From Desulfobacteraceae bacterium (GTDB lineage: Bacteria; Desulfobacterota; Desulfobacteria; Desulfobacterales; Desulfobacteraceae), in contig JAABSK010000119.1 of NCBI GenBank assembly GCA_011390435.1, positions 1 to 7,744 on the forward strand: a stretch of DNA of 7,744 nucleotides. Direction: 5' to 3'. Position 1 is the stretch's first letter; the number at the start of each line of letters is the position of its first letter. A program made the translations under genes and the position numbers. Positions 1 to 7,055 of the stretch are shown piece by piece. A model generated the notes under the pieces. That model did not search any database. It was not told the DNA's origin and worked only from the letters and a program-made list of their open reading frames with translations.

Positions 1-1
1 G

Positions 2-1162
2 GCCCAGAAAATGGAATCAGTCGGCCGATTGGCCGGCGGTGTCGCCCATGATTTCAACAACATGCTGGGAGTGATCTCAGGCCGGGCTGAACTGGGCCTG
101 AAAAAGACCGCTCCCACCGATCCGGTGCACAAGGACCTTGAACAGATCCTCAATGCTGCGGACCGGTCCGCCGATATCACCCGGCAGCTGCTCGCCTTTG
201 CCAGAAAACAGACCATAGCGCCGAAGGTAATCGATTTGAACGATACGGTGGATACCATGCTCCAGATGCTGGGTCGGCTCATCGGTGAACACATTGACCT
301 GCAGTGGCAACCGGTCGACGATCTGTGGTCGGTGAAAATGGACCCTTCGCAGCTTGATCAAATCCTGGTGAACCTGTGTGTGAATGCCAGAGATGCCATT
401 GCAGATGTGGGCAAGATCACCATTGAAACCGGTATGAAAGCGTTTGATACAGCCTATTGTGACGTACATGCCGGATTTGTACCGGGTGAATTTGTCCTGC
501 TGGCGGTGAGCGATAATGGATGCGGGATGGACAGATATACCCTGGACAACCTGTTTGAACCCTTTTTCACCACCAAGGAAACCGGCAGGGGCACCGGTAT
601 GGGCCTTGCCACGGTGTACGGCATTGTCAAACAGAACAATGGATTCATCAATGTCTACAGCGAACCGGGAAAAGGCAGCAGTTTCAGGATCTATCTGCCC
701 CGCTCTACCGAGGACATGGCCGAAAAAATACCGAAAAAACACATGGCACTTCCGCCGCGGGGCAGTGGTGAGACGATTCTCCTTGTGGAAGATGAAGCCA
801 CGATCATGGAAATGCTGGAAATCATGCTGGAAAGCCTGAATTACACTATTATTACCGCAGATTCTCCCAGCCGGGCCATGGAGATGGCCCGCTCCCATGC
901 AGGGCAAATCCACCTGGTCATCACTGATGTGGTGATGCCGGAGATGAACGGCCGGGATCTGGCCGAAAAACTGTCCGCCCGGTATCCGGATATCAATATT
1001 TTGTTCATGTCCGGTTATACCGCCAATGTCATTGCTCATCAGGGGGTGCTGGATGATGGGGTGGCGTTTATCCAAAAGCCTTTTTCTATGGCAGATCTGG
1101 CTGAAAAGGTGCGGGAGATTTTAGATATGACAGAGCGATCAAAAAATAAAAAAATATCCTGA
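2..1162 (+). CDS. Hybrid sensor histidine kinase with C-terminal receiver domain (5' end cut by window)
   Basis: This is the catalytic half of a two-component hybrid kinase, which would autophosphorylate on His and pass phosphate to its own receiver Asp. The frame is open from base 2, and codons before the ATG at 11 read Ala-Gln-Lys, continuing the conserved Q-K-M-E-x-x-G-x-L-A-G-G run. That ATG is therefore an internal Met, and the true start with any PAS or sensor domains lies upstream. Counting from that Met, the HisKA phospho-acceptor is His13 (AHDFNN). The HATPase domain shows an N box (N121, N125), G1 (DNGCG, 168-172), F box (LFEPFFTTK, 181-189) and G2 (GRGTGMGL, 192-199). The receiver domain covers about 255-372, with the acidic pair E260/D261, phospho-acceptor D306 ([11 protein letters not shown]), S334 and K356 (QKPF). 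All key residues are present, so it should be active. No response-regulator gene or DNA-binding output lies downstream, so its target and signal cannot be read here. Confidence 0.93.
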   Translation, partial: AQKMESVGRLAGGVAHDFNNMLGVISGRAELGLKKTAPTDPVHKDLEQILNAADRSADITRQLLAFARKQTIAPKVIDLNDTVDTMLQMLGRLIGEHIDLQWQPVDDLWSVKMDPSQLDQILVNLCVNARDAIADVGKITIETGMKAFDTAYCDVHAGFVPGEFVLLAVSDNGCGMDRYTLDNLFEPFFTTKETGRGTGMGLATVYGIVKQNNGFINVYSEPGKGSSFRIYLPRSTEDMAEKIPKKHMALPPRGSGETILLVEDEATIMEMLEIMLESLNYTIITADSPSRAMEMARSHAGQIHLVITDVVMPEMNGRDLAEKLSARYPDINILFMSGYTANVIAHQGVLDDGVAFIQKPFSMADLAEKVREILDMTERSKNKKIS

Positions 1163-1226
1163 TCTGAAAGCTGTCCATCCAAACCATTCGCTCTAACCAT
1201 TCTTCCAGCTTGATCTTGATTTTTTT

Positions 1227-1227
<1 letters not shown>
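1161..1227. terminator. Possible bidirectional terminator between the kinase gene and tRNA-Arg
   Basis: AAGCTG at 1168-1173 can pair with CAGCTT at 1206-1211. The flanking GATC copies (1161-1164 and 1212-1215) can extend the stem across a 3-base bulge. On the plus strand T8 (1220-1227) follows. On the minus strand the A-rich end of the kinase gene (about 1139-1154) gives T-runs. The two flanking genes converge here, which suits a shared terminator. The 32-base loop is long and the stem is modest, so this is a weak call. Confidence 0.3.
1182..1202. repeat. Short direct repeat AACCATTC, two copies
   Basis: AACCATTC occurs at 1182-1189 and again at 1195-1202, separated by GCTCT. It lies in the loop of the terminator-like hairpin between the kinase gene and the tRNA. 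No protein or RNA binding role can be assigned, and a chance or slippage origin is likely. Confidence 0.4.
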
Positions 1228-1303
<76 letters not shown>

Positions 1304-1315
1304 AAACCAGAAAGA

Positions 1316-1344
1316 CTTTTATCAAATTTGATTTCACTTGTCCA
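1316..1344 (-). promoter_or_regulatory. Candidate promoter of tRNA-Arg
   Basis: On the minus strand, TGGACA (1339-1344) is a good -35 match and is followed by an A-rich -10 area around TAAAAG/GATAAA (1316-1323), with 15-17 bases between depending on the register. It sits about 13 bases before the mature tRNA 5' end, a usual distance. The -10 match is poor, so the call rests mainly on the -35 and the position. Confidence 0.35.
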
Positions 1345-1385
1345 TAAAAAAAACAGACCTGGCCTGGACAGGCAGAAAATATTGC

Positions 1386-1414
1386 TTTCATGGAAATGGC
1401 GATAATGGTATAGT
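1386..1414 (+). promoter_or_regulatory. Candidate extended -10 promoter of the sigma-factor operon
   Basis: TGG-TATAGT (1406-1414) matches an extended -10 element (TGn followed by a TATAAT-like hexamer). The -35 place, 17 bases upstream (TTTCAT, 1386-1391), is weak, which is tolerated with an extended -10. Transcription would start near 1421, leaving a leader of about 28 bases before the ATG at 1449. No heat-shock (RpoH-type) or sigma-54 promoter pattern was seen here. Confidence 0.35.
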
Positions 1415-1448
1415 GTGGTTTTATCAAACAAAGCGAAGGTTATGTTGA

Positions 1449-2399
1449 ATGTCAAAAGAGATTGAAAAAAATAAAAAACGCCTGACCAAAAAAGACTTTC
1501 TGCTTCCGGTGCAAAAAAACAAACATTCAAGCTCAAAAGCCCTGATAAAATCTGATCCGGTTCAAAGCTATTTAAATGAAATCAGCCGATATAAATTATT
1601 GAACCGGGAAGAAGAAATTGAGCTGGGCACCCGGATCCAGCAGGAAAACGATCAGGAAGCCGCATATATCATGACCACTTCCAACCTGCGACTGGTGGTT
1701 AAAATCGCCCTTGAATTCCAGAGGATCTGGATGCAGAATCTGTTGGACCTGATCCAGGAAGGCAATATCGGCCTGGTTCAGGCCGTCAAAAAATTTGATC
1801 CTTATAAAAATGTAAAATTTTCCTATTATGCCTCGTTCTGGATCAAGGCCTATATCCTCAAATTTATCATGGACAACTGGCGAATGGTAAAAATCGGAAC
1901 CACCCAGGGCCAGCGCAAACTGTTTTTCCGCTTGAAAAAAGAAAAACGACTGCTGATTGAACAGGGATTTGATCCCAAACCCAAACTGCTGTCTGAGCGG
2001 CTGGGCGTGTCGGAAAAAGAGGTGGTGGACATGGATCAGCGGCTGGACAACTGGGATTTAAGCCTTGATGAACCATTGAAAAATGATTCCAACACCGAGC
2101 GTATTGAATTTATCAATCTGGAAACTGACTCGTCTGAAGACAAAATGGCCAAAAAAGAGATCGAAGATATCCTTCACACCAAGGTCAATGAATTCAAAAA
2201 GACATTAAACGATCGGGAACTGGATATTTTTACCCGGAGAATTTTTTCTGATTCACCTGAAACCCTTCAGGAGATCGGAGAACAATACGATATCTCAAGG
2301 GAACGGGTCCGGCAGATTGAAAACAATATCCTGAAAAAAATGAAAGCCTATTTTAAAAAAGATATGCCGGATTTTGACATGTATGACCACAATCTGTAA
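1449..2399 (+). CDS. rpoH: RNA polymerase sigma factor, RpoH (sigma-32) family
   Basis: This is an alternative sigma factor expected to direct core RNA polymerase to heat-shock or stress promoters. Region 1.2 is at about residues 36-66 (DPVQSYLNEI). Region 2 runs about 76-148 and includes the core-binding DLIQEGNIGL (100-109) and the -10-reading WIKAYILKFIMDNWR. It is followed by QRKLFFRL (155-162), the RpoH box that separates this family from RpoD and RpoS. Region 3 contains LGVSEKEVVDMDQRL (185-199), as in RpoH. Region 4.2 carries the helix-turn-helix TLQEIGEQYDISRERVRQIE (272-291). At 316 residues it is somewhat longer than the E. coli protein (284), mostly because of a Lys-rich N-terminal extension of about 35 residues. 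The ATG has AAGG at 1436-1439 upstream. The next gene follows after 37 bases without a terminator, so this gene probably leads the operon. Family assignment is firm, but whether it truly governs heat shock in this organism is inference. Confidence 0.9.
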   Translation: MSKEIEKNKKRLTKKDFLLPVQKNKHSSSKALIKSDPVQSYLNEISRYKLLNREEEIELGTRIQQENDQEAAYIMTTSNLRLVVKIALEFQRIWMQNLLDLIQEGNIGLVQAVKKFDPYKNVKFSYYASFWIKAYILKFIMDNWRMVKIGTTQGQRKLFFRLKKEKRLLIEQGFDPKPKLLSERLGVSEKEVVDMDQRLDNWDLSLDEPLKNDSNTERIEFINLETDSSEDKMAKKEIEDILHTKVNEFKKTLNDRELDIFTRRIFSDSPETLQEIGEQYDISRERVRQIENNILKKMKAYFKKDMPDFDMYDHNL

Positions 2400-2436
2400 T
2401 TTTTGAACGCCGCAATTCAATCAAGGTGAAAAACCA

Positions 2437-4182
2437 ATGGTAAAAAAAACGCTGATCTGTATGTCTCTTGCCTTTCTGATGGCAGCCCTGACAGGCAGCT
2501 GTACCCACATGCATCCCGCTGCTGTATCACCCGGCACTGTCCGGCTGAACAGTTCCATAACCGGCACTGACAGCGAAACATCCACTGCCTATCTGTATCT
2601 GGCTTCCAGGCGTGCCATTTCAGCCGGAGAATACGACACTGCCGCAGCAATCCTTGAAAAAGCCCTGAAAAAAGATCCAGATTCCTTTATTCTGACCCGT
2701 GACCTGGCAAGCCTGTACCTGCAGCAGAAGCGTGATTCAAAAGCGCTGGAGCTGACGGAAAAACTGGTGGAACTCCAGCCGGACAATGTGGATGCCCTTC
2801 TGCTTTTGATCCAGCTGAAAAAGGACAGCCTGGACGAAAACACGCTGGTGAAAATGTTAAATCGGATACTGGTGCTTGATCCGGACAACAAAGAGAGCTT
2901 TCTCAGACTGGGAAAGATCTATCATGAAAATGAAAGCAGTGACAGTGCCCTTGCCTTGTTTGAAAAAATGGCGGATCAGTTCCCTGACGACTATGTGGCC
3001 TGGTATTACCTGGGCCAGGCCAGCCTGAACAACCAGGACTATGCCAGGGCAGAAGCATGTTTTTTAAAAACCATTGAGCTGGAACCTGCTCTTGTGGAAC
3101 CGAGATTTCAACTGATCCGCATCTACCAGGAACGGCCTGAAAAAGATCAGAGCAGCACGATATCCGACAGATACACCGAAATCCTGGAGATGGATCCAGG
3201 CAACCGCCGGGCCCAGCTGGGGCTGGCCCTTCACCTGCACAAAACCCGTCAGAAACAGGCGGCAGCTGTCATCTTTGAAGAACTGAGCGCAGCAGTAGAT
3301 ACAGATTCCAAAATCATCATGGTGGCCTTTGATGAATATATCTCCACAAAAAAGTACGCGGATGCCCGGGTCATCTTTTCGCAGATGCTTAAAACCGATC
3401 CGGAAAATTCAACCCTGAATTTTTTTTCCGGAATGGTTTATGAAGCCATGGGAAACTATGATGCTGCCATTGCCCATTACCTGAAAATCACACCGGATCA
3501 TGAACAATATCAAAAATCCATCCTGACCATTGCCTACCTTTATAAAGAGCTGGACCGCAATCATGATGCCATTGCCTTTCTCCAGGCCAGACACCGGATC
3601 CACCCGGATGATACTGATATCATGAGCTACCTGGCCTCATTTTACGAAGATGACGATCAACATGAAGCTGCCATTGCCCTGCTGGAAAAAGCCCTGGCCC
3701 TTGCACCCAACGATACCGGACTGCTGTTCAAGCTCGGGGCCATTCAAGATACCGCAGGTTTCCAGGAAAAAGGGCTGGACACCATGAGAAAAATCCTTGA
3801 ACTTGACCCGGAAGATGCCAGCGCCCTGAACTACCTGGGGTATTCATATGCAGATATGGAGATCCGTTTGGATGAAGCCTTTGATTTGATTGAAAAAGCC
3901 TACCAGATCCGGCCGGATGACGGATATATCACTGACAGCATGGGATGGATTCACTATAAGCTGGGCAATTATGAAAAAGCGGTCTTTTTTCTGGAAAAGG
4001 CAGCTGAGCTTACTGAATTTGAAACCATCATTGCAGATCACCTTGGCGATGCCTACCTGAAAGCGGACCGGCCGGACGATGCACTGCGGGTTTTTAAACT
4101 GGCGCTGGAAAACAGCACTGAAGAGGACCAGGATCTTGTACCGAATATCCGGAAAAAAATTGAGCAGCTTGAAAAAGATTAG
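2437..4182 (+). CDS. TPR-repeat lipoprotein (LolB-neighbour type)
   Basis: This is a 581-residue exported scaffold protein. The N terminus has two Lys, a hydrophobic stretch and L-T-G-S-C with Cys22, which fits a signal-peptidase II site with a slightly loose lipobox. The mature protein would be lipid-anchored in the envelope. From about residue 52 to 565 it is almost entirely tetratricopeptide repeats of about 34 residues, roughly thirteen by eye, for example AISAGEYDTAAAILEKALKK from residue 60. The C-terminal block ALNYLGYSYAD...IRLDEA (463-481) followed by DSMGWIHYKLGNYEKAV (about 500-516) is a recognisable signature of a widespread proteobacterial TPR family often encoded next to lolB. 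AAGGTGA (2423-2429) is a good ribosome site. The stop codon directly abuts the ATG of the next gene, a LolB-like lipoprotein, which suggests joint function in outer-membrane lipoprotein assembly. No enzymatic motif is visible, and the partner proteins are unknown. Confidence 0.88.
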   Translation: MVKKTLICMSLAFLMAALTGSCTHMHPAAVSPGTVRLNSSITGTDSETSTAYLYLASRRAISAGEYDTAAAILEKALKKDPDSFILTRDLASLYLQQKRDSKALELTEKLVELQPDNVDALLLLIQLKKDSLDENTLVKMLNRILVLDPDNKESFLRLGKIYHENESSDSALALFEKMADQFPDDYVAWYYLGQASLNNQDYARAEACFLKTIELEPALVEPRFQLIRIYQERPEKDQSSTISDRYTEILEMDPGNRRAQLGLALHLHKTRQKQAAAVIFEELSAAVDTDSKIIMVAFDEYISTKKYADARVIFSQMLKTDPENSTLNFFSGMVYEAMGNYDAAIAHYLKITPDHEQYQKSILTIAYLYKELDRNHDAIAFLQARHRIHPDDTDIMSYLASFYEDDDQHEAAIALLEKALALAPNDTGLLFKLGAIQDTAGFQEKGLDTMRKILELDPEDASALNYLGYSYADMEIRLDEAFDLIEKAYQIRPDDGYITDSMGWIHYKLGNYEKAVFFLEKAAELTEFETIIADHLGDAYLKADRPDDALRVFKLALENSTEEDQDLVPNIRKKIEQLEKD

Positions 4183-4947
4183 ATGATTTTTCCCTGCCTG
4201 CGCGTTTATCTGATTTGCAGCCTGCTCGTGTGCGCTGCCCTTTTTGGCTGCAGTACCCCCCGACCTGCAACCGATCCAGCCGCCGATGCAAAAGCCCGTG
4301 CCATTGCCACAGATCTCGAATCTTTCAACCAGTCGATTTTTACTGCAAAAGGCACCTGCACCGCAACCCTGCACACCCCTGAATCAATACAGGCCTTTAC
4401 CATTGCCTGGGCAGCAGCGTTTCCGGACAAACTGCGCATGACCCTCCTGATGTCCGGACACGCAGTGGAGACCATTGTCTTTTTTCAGGACACCCTTTCC
4501 CTGTTTTCCCATACCGGCCGGCACGATCTTTTTCTGGATTACGGCAGTGATCCAGACCTTGAACGATATCTCCAGGTGCCGCTGAAAACGTCGACTCTCA
4601 TCCGGATATTGCTGGGCCGCCTGCCTGTGCAGGACTTTGACGATGCATATCTTTCAGTGGACAATCCAGATGTCACGATCCTGAGAAGCACACCAAAGCG
4701 TTTTTTGCAGGCGGTGGTGACAGATTCGTCAGGCCGGCTTGAACAACTGCGGCTGGAGACCTTTTCACAAAAATCCTTGTACACGATGACCATTCATGAT
4801 TATCAAACCCATGGGGCACACACAATTCCAGGCCGTATTGAAATCGCTGACAACCGTGGCAGGACACTGAAAATACAGATCACGGGTTTTGATGCAAATC
4901 CCCCTTTAAAACCAGGGATATTTCAATTGACAGAACCGGGATCATGA
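4183..4947 (+). CDS. Outer-membrane lipoprotein, LolB/DUF4292-like
   Basis: This 254-residue protein has a clear lipoprotein signal peptide: a hydrophobic run ends in A-L-F-G-C, making Cys23 the lipidated residue. Asp is absent just after the Cys (Ser-Thr-Pro follows), so no inner-membrane retention signal is apparent and outer-membrane sorting is expected. The remainder alternates short hydrophobic and polar strands, with F-x-I-A-W, P-D-K-L-R-M-T-L-L and a C-terminal P-G-x-F-x-L. This fits the half-barrel of LolB and the related DUF4292 proteins, which accept lipoproteins and insert them into the outer membrane. Its ATG follows the stop of the TPR gene with no gap and no strong ribosome site, so translation is probably coupled. 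The TPR-LolB gene order known from Pseudomonas supports the call. Sequence similarity to true LolB is too low by eye to assign the symbol. Confidence 0.7.
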   Translation: MIFPCLRVYLICSLLVCAALFGCSTPRPATDPAADAKARAIATDLESFNQSIFTAKGTCTATLHTPESIQAFTIAWAAAFPDKLRMTLLMSGHAVETIVFFQDTLSLFSHTGRHDLFLDYGSDPDLERYLQVPLKTSTLIRILLGRLPVQDFDDAYLSVDNPDVTILRSTPKRFLQAVVTDSSGRLEQLRLETFSQKSLYTMTIHDYQTHGAHTIPGRIEIADNRGRTLKIQITGFDANPPLKPGIFQLTEPGS

Positions 4948-4997
4948 GCATAATAAAGAAGATTTACAAACCATTTTTCTCAAAGGAGATGATATAA
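4944..4997 (+). CDS. Possible 17-codon mini-ORF linking the lipoprotein gene to mrp
   Basis: An ATG at 4944 overlaps the lipoprotein stop as ATGA and opens a frame of 17 codons (MSIIKKIYKPFFSKEMI) ending in TAA at 4995-4997, one base before the mrp ATG. The codons for Lys-Glu (AAGGAG) are the mrp ribosome site. It has no convincing ribosome site of its own. It could be a coupling leader that carries ribosomes from one gene to the next, or pure chance in an AT-rich gap. I favour chance slightly. Confidence 0.2.
   Translation: MSIIKKIYKPFFSKEMI
4982..4988 (+). promoter_or_regulatory. Strong ribosome binding site of mrp
   Basis: AAAGGAG ends 10 bases before the ATG at 4999. It is the strongest Shine-Dalgarno match in the window and fixes the mrp start. 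The 51-base gap in front of mrp holds no clear promoter or terminator, so mrp probably depends on the upstream transcript. Confidence 0.75.
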
Positions 4998-4998
4998 A

Positions 4999-5874
4999 AT
5001 GATTCACAAAGATGTTGATTCTGCAAAAAAATCCAAAGGGTGTCCGTCACAAGGCAGTGGTCAGGACATGGCTGCCAGACAGAAACGGGAAGATGAGGCC
5101 ATCAAGACATCCCTTTCCAAAATCAAACATAAAATTTTTATTCTCAGCGGCAAAGGCGGTGTGGGCAAAAGCAGCGTTTCTGCCAATCTTGCCGCCAGCC
5201 TGTCCAAAAAAGGCTATAAAACCGGACTGATGGACGTGGATGTTCACGGCCCGTCCATCGCCCAGATGCTGGGCCTGACCGAACTTCTGGATATTTCTCC
5301 TGAATCCCACCTGCTGATCCCCAAACAGGTGAATGAAAACCTGAAAGTGGTTTCTGTGCAGGCATTGATGCAGGACAGAGATCAGGCCATCATCTGGAGA
5401 GGGCCTGCGAAAACCGGTATGATCCGCCAGTTTGTCAGCTCGGTTGAATGGGGTGAACTGGATTTTCTGATTATCGATGCCCCTCCGGGCACAGGCGACG
5501 AACCTTTGACCGTTGTGCAGACCATCCCGGAAGCCCTTGGCGTTATTGTGACAACACCTCAGGAAGTCGCCCTTGCCGACATCCGCAAATCCATCTCCTT
5601 TTGCAAAACCGTACAGCTCAAAACACTGGGAATCGTTGAAAACATGGCTGGGTTCTCTTGCCCGCACTGTCAGCAGCACATTGATCTGTTCAGCAAAGGC
5701 GGTGGCGAAAAAACTGCCAGGGCCCAGGGTCTGAGCTTTCTGGGTTCGATTCCTTTTGACACACGGGTTGTGGCATCCGGAGACAGCGGTGTCCCCCTGA
5801 TGTTCAGTGACGATGAAAGTCTGTTTTCAAAAGCATTTACCACGATAGTGGATAACATTATCAAGCAATTGTAA
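4999..5874 (+). CDS. mrp: Mrp/NBP35/ApbC-family Fe-S cluster carrier ATPase
   Basis: This is a cytoplasmic P-loop ATPase of the MinD/Mrp type, which in known members binds a 4Fe-4S cluster as a dimer and hands it to apo-proteins. The deviant Walker A is GKGGVGKSS (51-59) with the signature lysine K52. DVDVHGPS (79-86) and DAPPGTGDEP (160-169) are the diagnostic family motifs. C221-P-H-C224 is the CxxC that bridges the cluster between subunits. At 291 residues it is a short form: there is no N-terminal MIP18/DUF59 domain, and the tail before the P-loop has only one cysteine (C15), so the four-Cys ferredoxin-like motif of eukaryotic-type NBP35 is missing. The family member is certain. The client proteins are not known, though in a sulfate reducer demand for Fe-S enzymes would be high. 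It is followed after 11 bases by the HD-hydrolase gene. Confidence 0.95.
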   Translation: MIHKDVDSAKKSKGCPSQGSGQDMAARQKREDEAIKTSLSKIKHKIFILSGKGGVGKSSVSANLAASLSKKGYKTGLMDVDVHGPSIAQMLGLTELLDISPESHLLIPKQVNENLKVVSVQALMQDRDQAIIWRGPAKTGMIRQFVSSVEWGELDFLIIDAPPGTGDEPLTVVQTIPEALGVIVTTPQEVALADIRKSISFCKTVQLKTLGIVENMAGFSCPHCQQHIDLFSKGGGEKTARAQGLSFLGSIPFDTRVVASGDSGVPLMFSDDESLFSKAFTTIVDNIIKQL

Positions 5875-5885
5875 AAAAGAAACGA

Positions 5886-7055
5886 TTGGATACCCACCTT
5901 CAAAAAGCCAGGGAACTGAAAGATCTTTTAAACCTTCGGGAAAAGGACCGCCTCTGTGCCCTGGCCTGTTCCAGTGATCAGGCCATTCGCAGAAAGCCCG
6001 AACCCCTCGCAACAGACGACTACAGGCAGGGGTTCAGCACGGATGCTGACCGGATTCTCAACTCCCTTGCGTTTACCCGGTATATTGACAAAACCCAGGT
6101 GTTTTCGCTGATTAAAAACGATCATTTAACCCACCGGGTCATCCATGTGCAGCTCTTGTCCCGGATTGCCCGGACCATCGGCCGGTATCTGGGCCTGAAC
6201 GAAGATCTCATCGAGGCAGCCAGTCTCGGGCATGACATCGGACATCCTCCGTTTGGCCATGACGGGGAATATTTTCTGTCCGAACTGACCCGGGAACACG
6301 CTGCAGGTTTTTTCCATCATAACCTCCAGAGCATCCAGTTTCTGGACACCATCGAGAAAAACGGCAGGGGATGGAACCTGTCTCTCCAGACCATGGACGC
6401 CATTATCTGCCATGACGGTGAAATTCATGACACCCGGATTCTGCCCCGCAGGAACCGGACGTTTGAAGACCTGGACCAGTTGATCACCCGGATGAAACAG
6501 GCCGAATCCACTGGTGCCATGCCCATGACGCTGGAAGGCTGTGTGGTCCGGATGGCAGACACCATCAGCTATATCGGCCGTGACCTGGAAGATGCTATCC
6601 GTTTAGGCCTTGTCAGGCGGGAGGATCTTCCGGCATCCTGTCAGGCGGTTCTTGGACAGACCAATGGAACCATTGTTTTCAACCTGGTCACCGACCTGAT
6701 CACCAACAGCCTTGACCAGCGGTATATCGGTTTTTCCAGCCGTGCGTCAGATGCCTTGAAAACGCTCAAGGACTTTAATTACAAATATATTTATAAAAAC
6801 CCGGCCATTAAAACCCACCTGACATCCATCGGCGATATTTTCAGATACCTGTTTGAACGGTTTTTAACCGACCTGGAAACTGAAAACGGTGCATCCGTTA
6901 TTTTTACCGATTTTCTCAATGGCATGATTCCGGAGTACCGGGAAAATCACTCAAATGCCGAAATTGTCCGGGATTATATTTCCGGCATGACAGACTCCTA
7001 TTTTATCCGGCTGGCGCCTGACCATTTAAAACCTGACAGTGTTGAATATGTTTGA
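5886..7055 (+). CDS. dGTPase-like HD-domain deoxynucleotide triphosphohydrolase, TTG start
   Basis: The predicted reaction is hydrolysis of a dNTP to the deoxynucleoside and triphosphate, affecting the nucleotide pool. The dGTPase N-terminal pattern F-x-x-D-x-x-R-I-x-x-S-x-A-F (F50 to F63) and KTQVF (69-73) are present. The metal ligands of the HD domain are H83 (LTHR), H116-D117 (GHDIGHPPFGHDGE, 115-128) and D225 (MADTISYIGRDLEDAI). H145-N146 and Q148 match the family's H-N-x-Q. The protein is 389 residues, near the usual size of the short dGTPase-like group. TTG at 5886 is the first usable start after an in-frame stop at 5853-5855, and there is no ATG or GTG between. No Shine-Dalgarno match precedes it, so expression may rely on coupling to mrp, whose stop is 11 bases upstream. 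Substrate preference (dGTP or other) cannot be told from sequence. Confidence 0.9.
   Translation: MDTHLQKARELKDLLNLREKDRLCALACSSDQAIRRKPEPLATDDYRQGFSTDADRILNSLAFTRYIDKTQVFSLIKNDHLTHRVIHVQLLSRIARTIGRYLGLNEDLIEAASLGHDIGHPPFGHDGEYFLSELTREHAAGFFHHNLQSIQFLDTIEKNGRGWNLSLQTMDAIICHDGEIHDTRILPRRNRTFEDLDQLITRMKQAESTGAMPMTLEGCVVRMADTISYIGRDLEDAIRLGLVRREDLPASCQAVLGQTNGTIVFNLVTDLITNSLDQRYIGFSSRASDALKTLKDFNYKYIYKNPAIKTHLTSIGDIFRYLFERFLTDLETENGASVIFTDFLNGMIPEYRENHSNAEIVRDYISGMTDSYFIRLAPDHLKPDSVEYV

Noticed and set aside
11..13. ATG at 11 as the start of the kinase gene
   Set aside because: The frame is open upstream to the window edge, and the preceding codons fit the conserved Q-K-M-E segment of HisKA, so this is an internal Met.
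77..1075. 332-codon open frame on the minus strand inside the kinase gene
   Set aside because: It lies wholly opposite a gene with all kinase motifs intact. Its product is His- and Gly-rich without a recognisable domain, as expected of an antisense shadow of GC-biased codons.
1345..1376. Hairpin CCTG/CAGG (1358-1361 with 1369-1372) followed on the minus strand by T8
   Set aside because: The stem is only 4 base pairs, and no minus-strand gene lies upstream that would need a terminator. It also sits just upstream of the tRNA promoter candidate.
2437..4182. TPR region considered as a DNA-level tandem repeat
   Set aside because: The 34-residue periodicity is at protein level only; the nucleotide sequences of the units differ too much to be a DNA repeat array.
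3844..4374. 176-codon minus-strand open frame across the TPR/lipoprotein junction
   Set aside because: It overlaps two well-supported plus-strand genes, has no family signature and looks like shadow coding.
5047..5679. 210-codon minus-strand open frame opposite mrp
   Set aside because: The plus strand encodes a fully conserved Mrp ATPase here, and the antisense product has no known motif or ribosome site.
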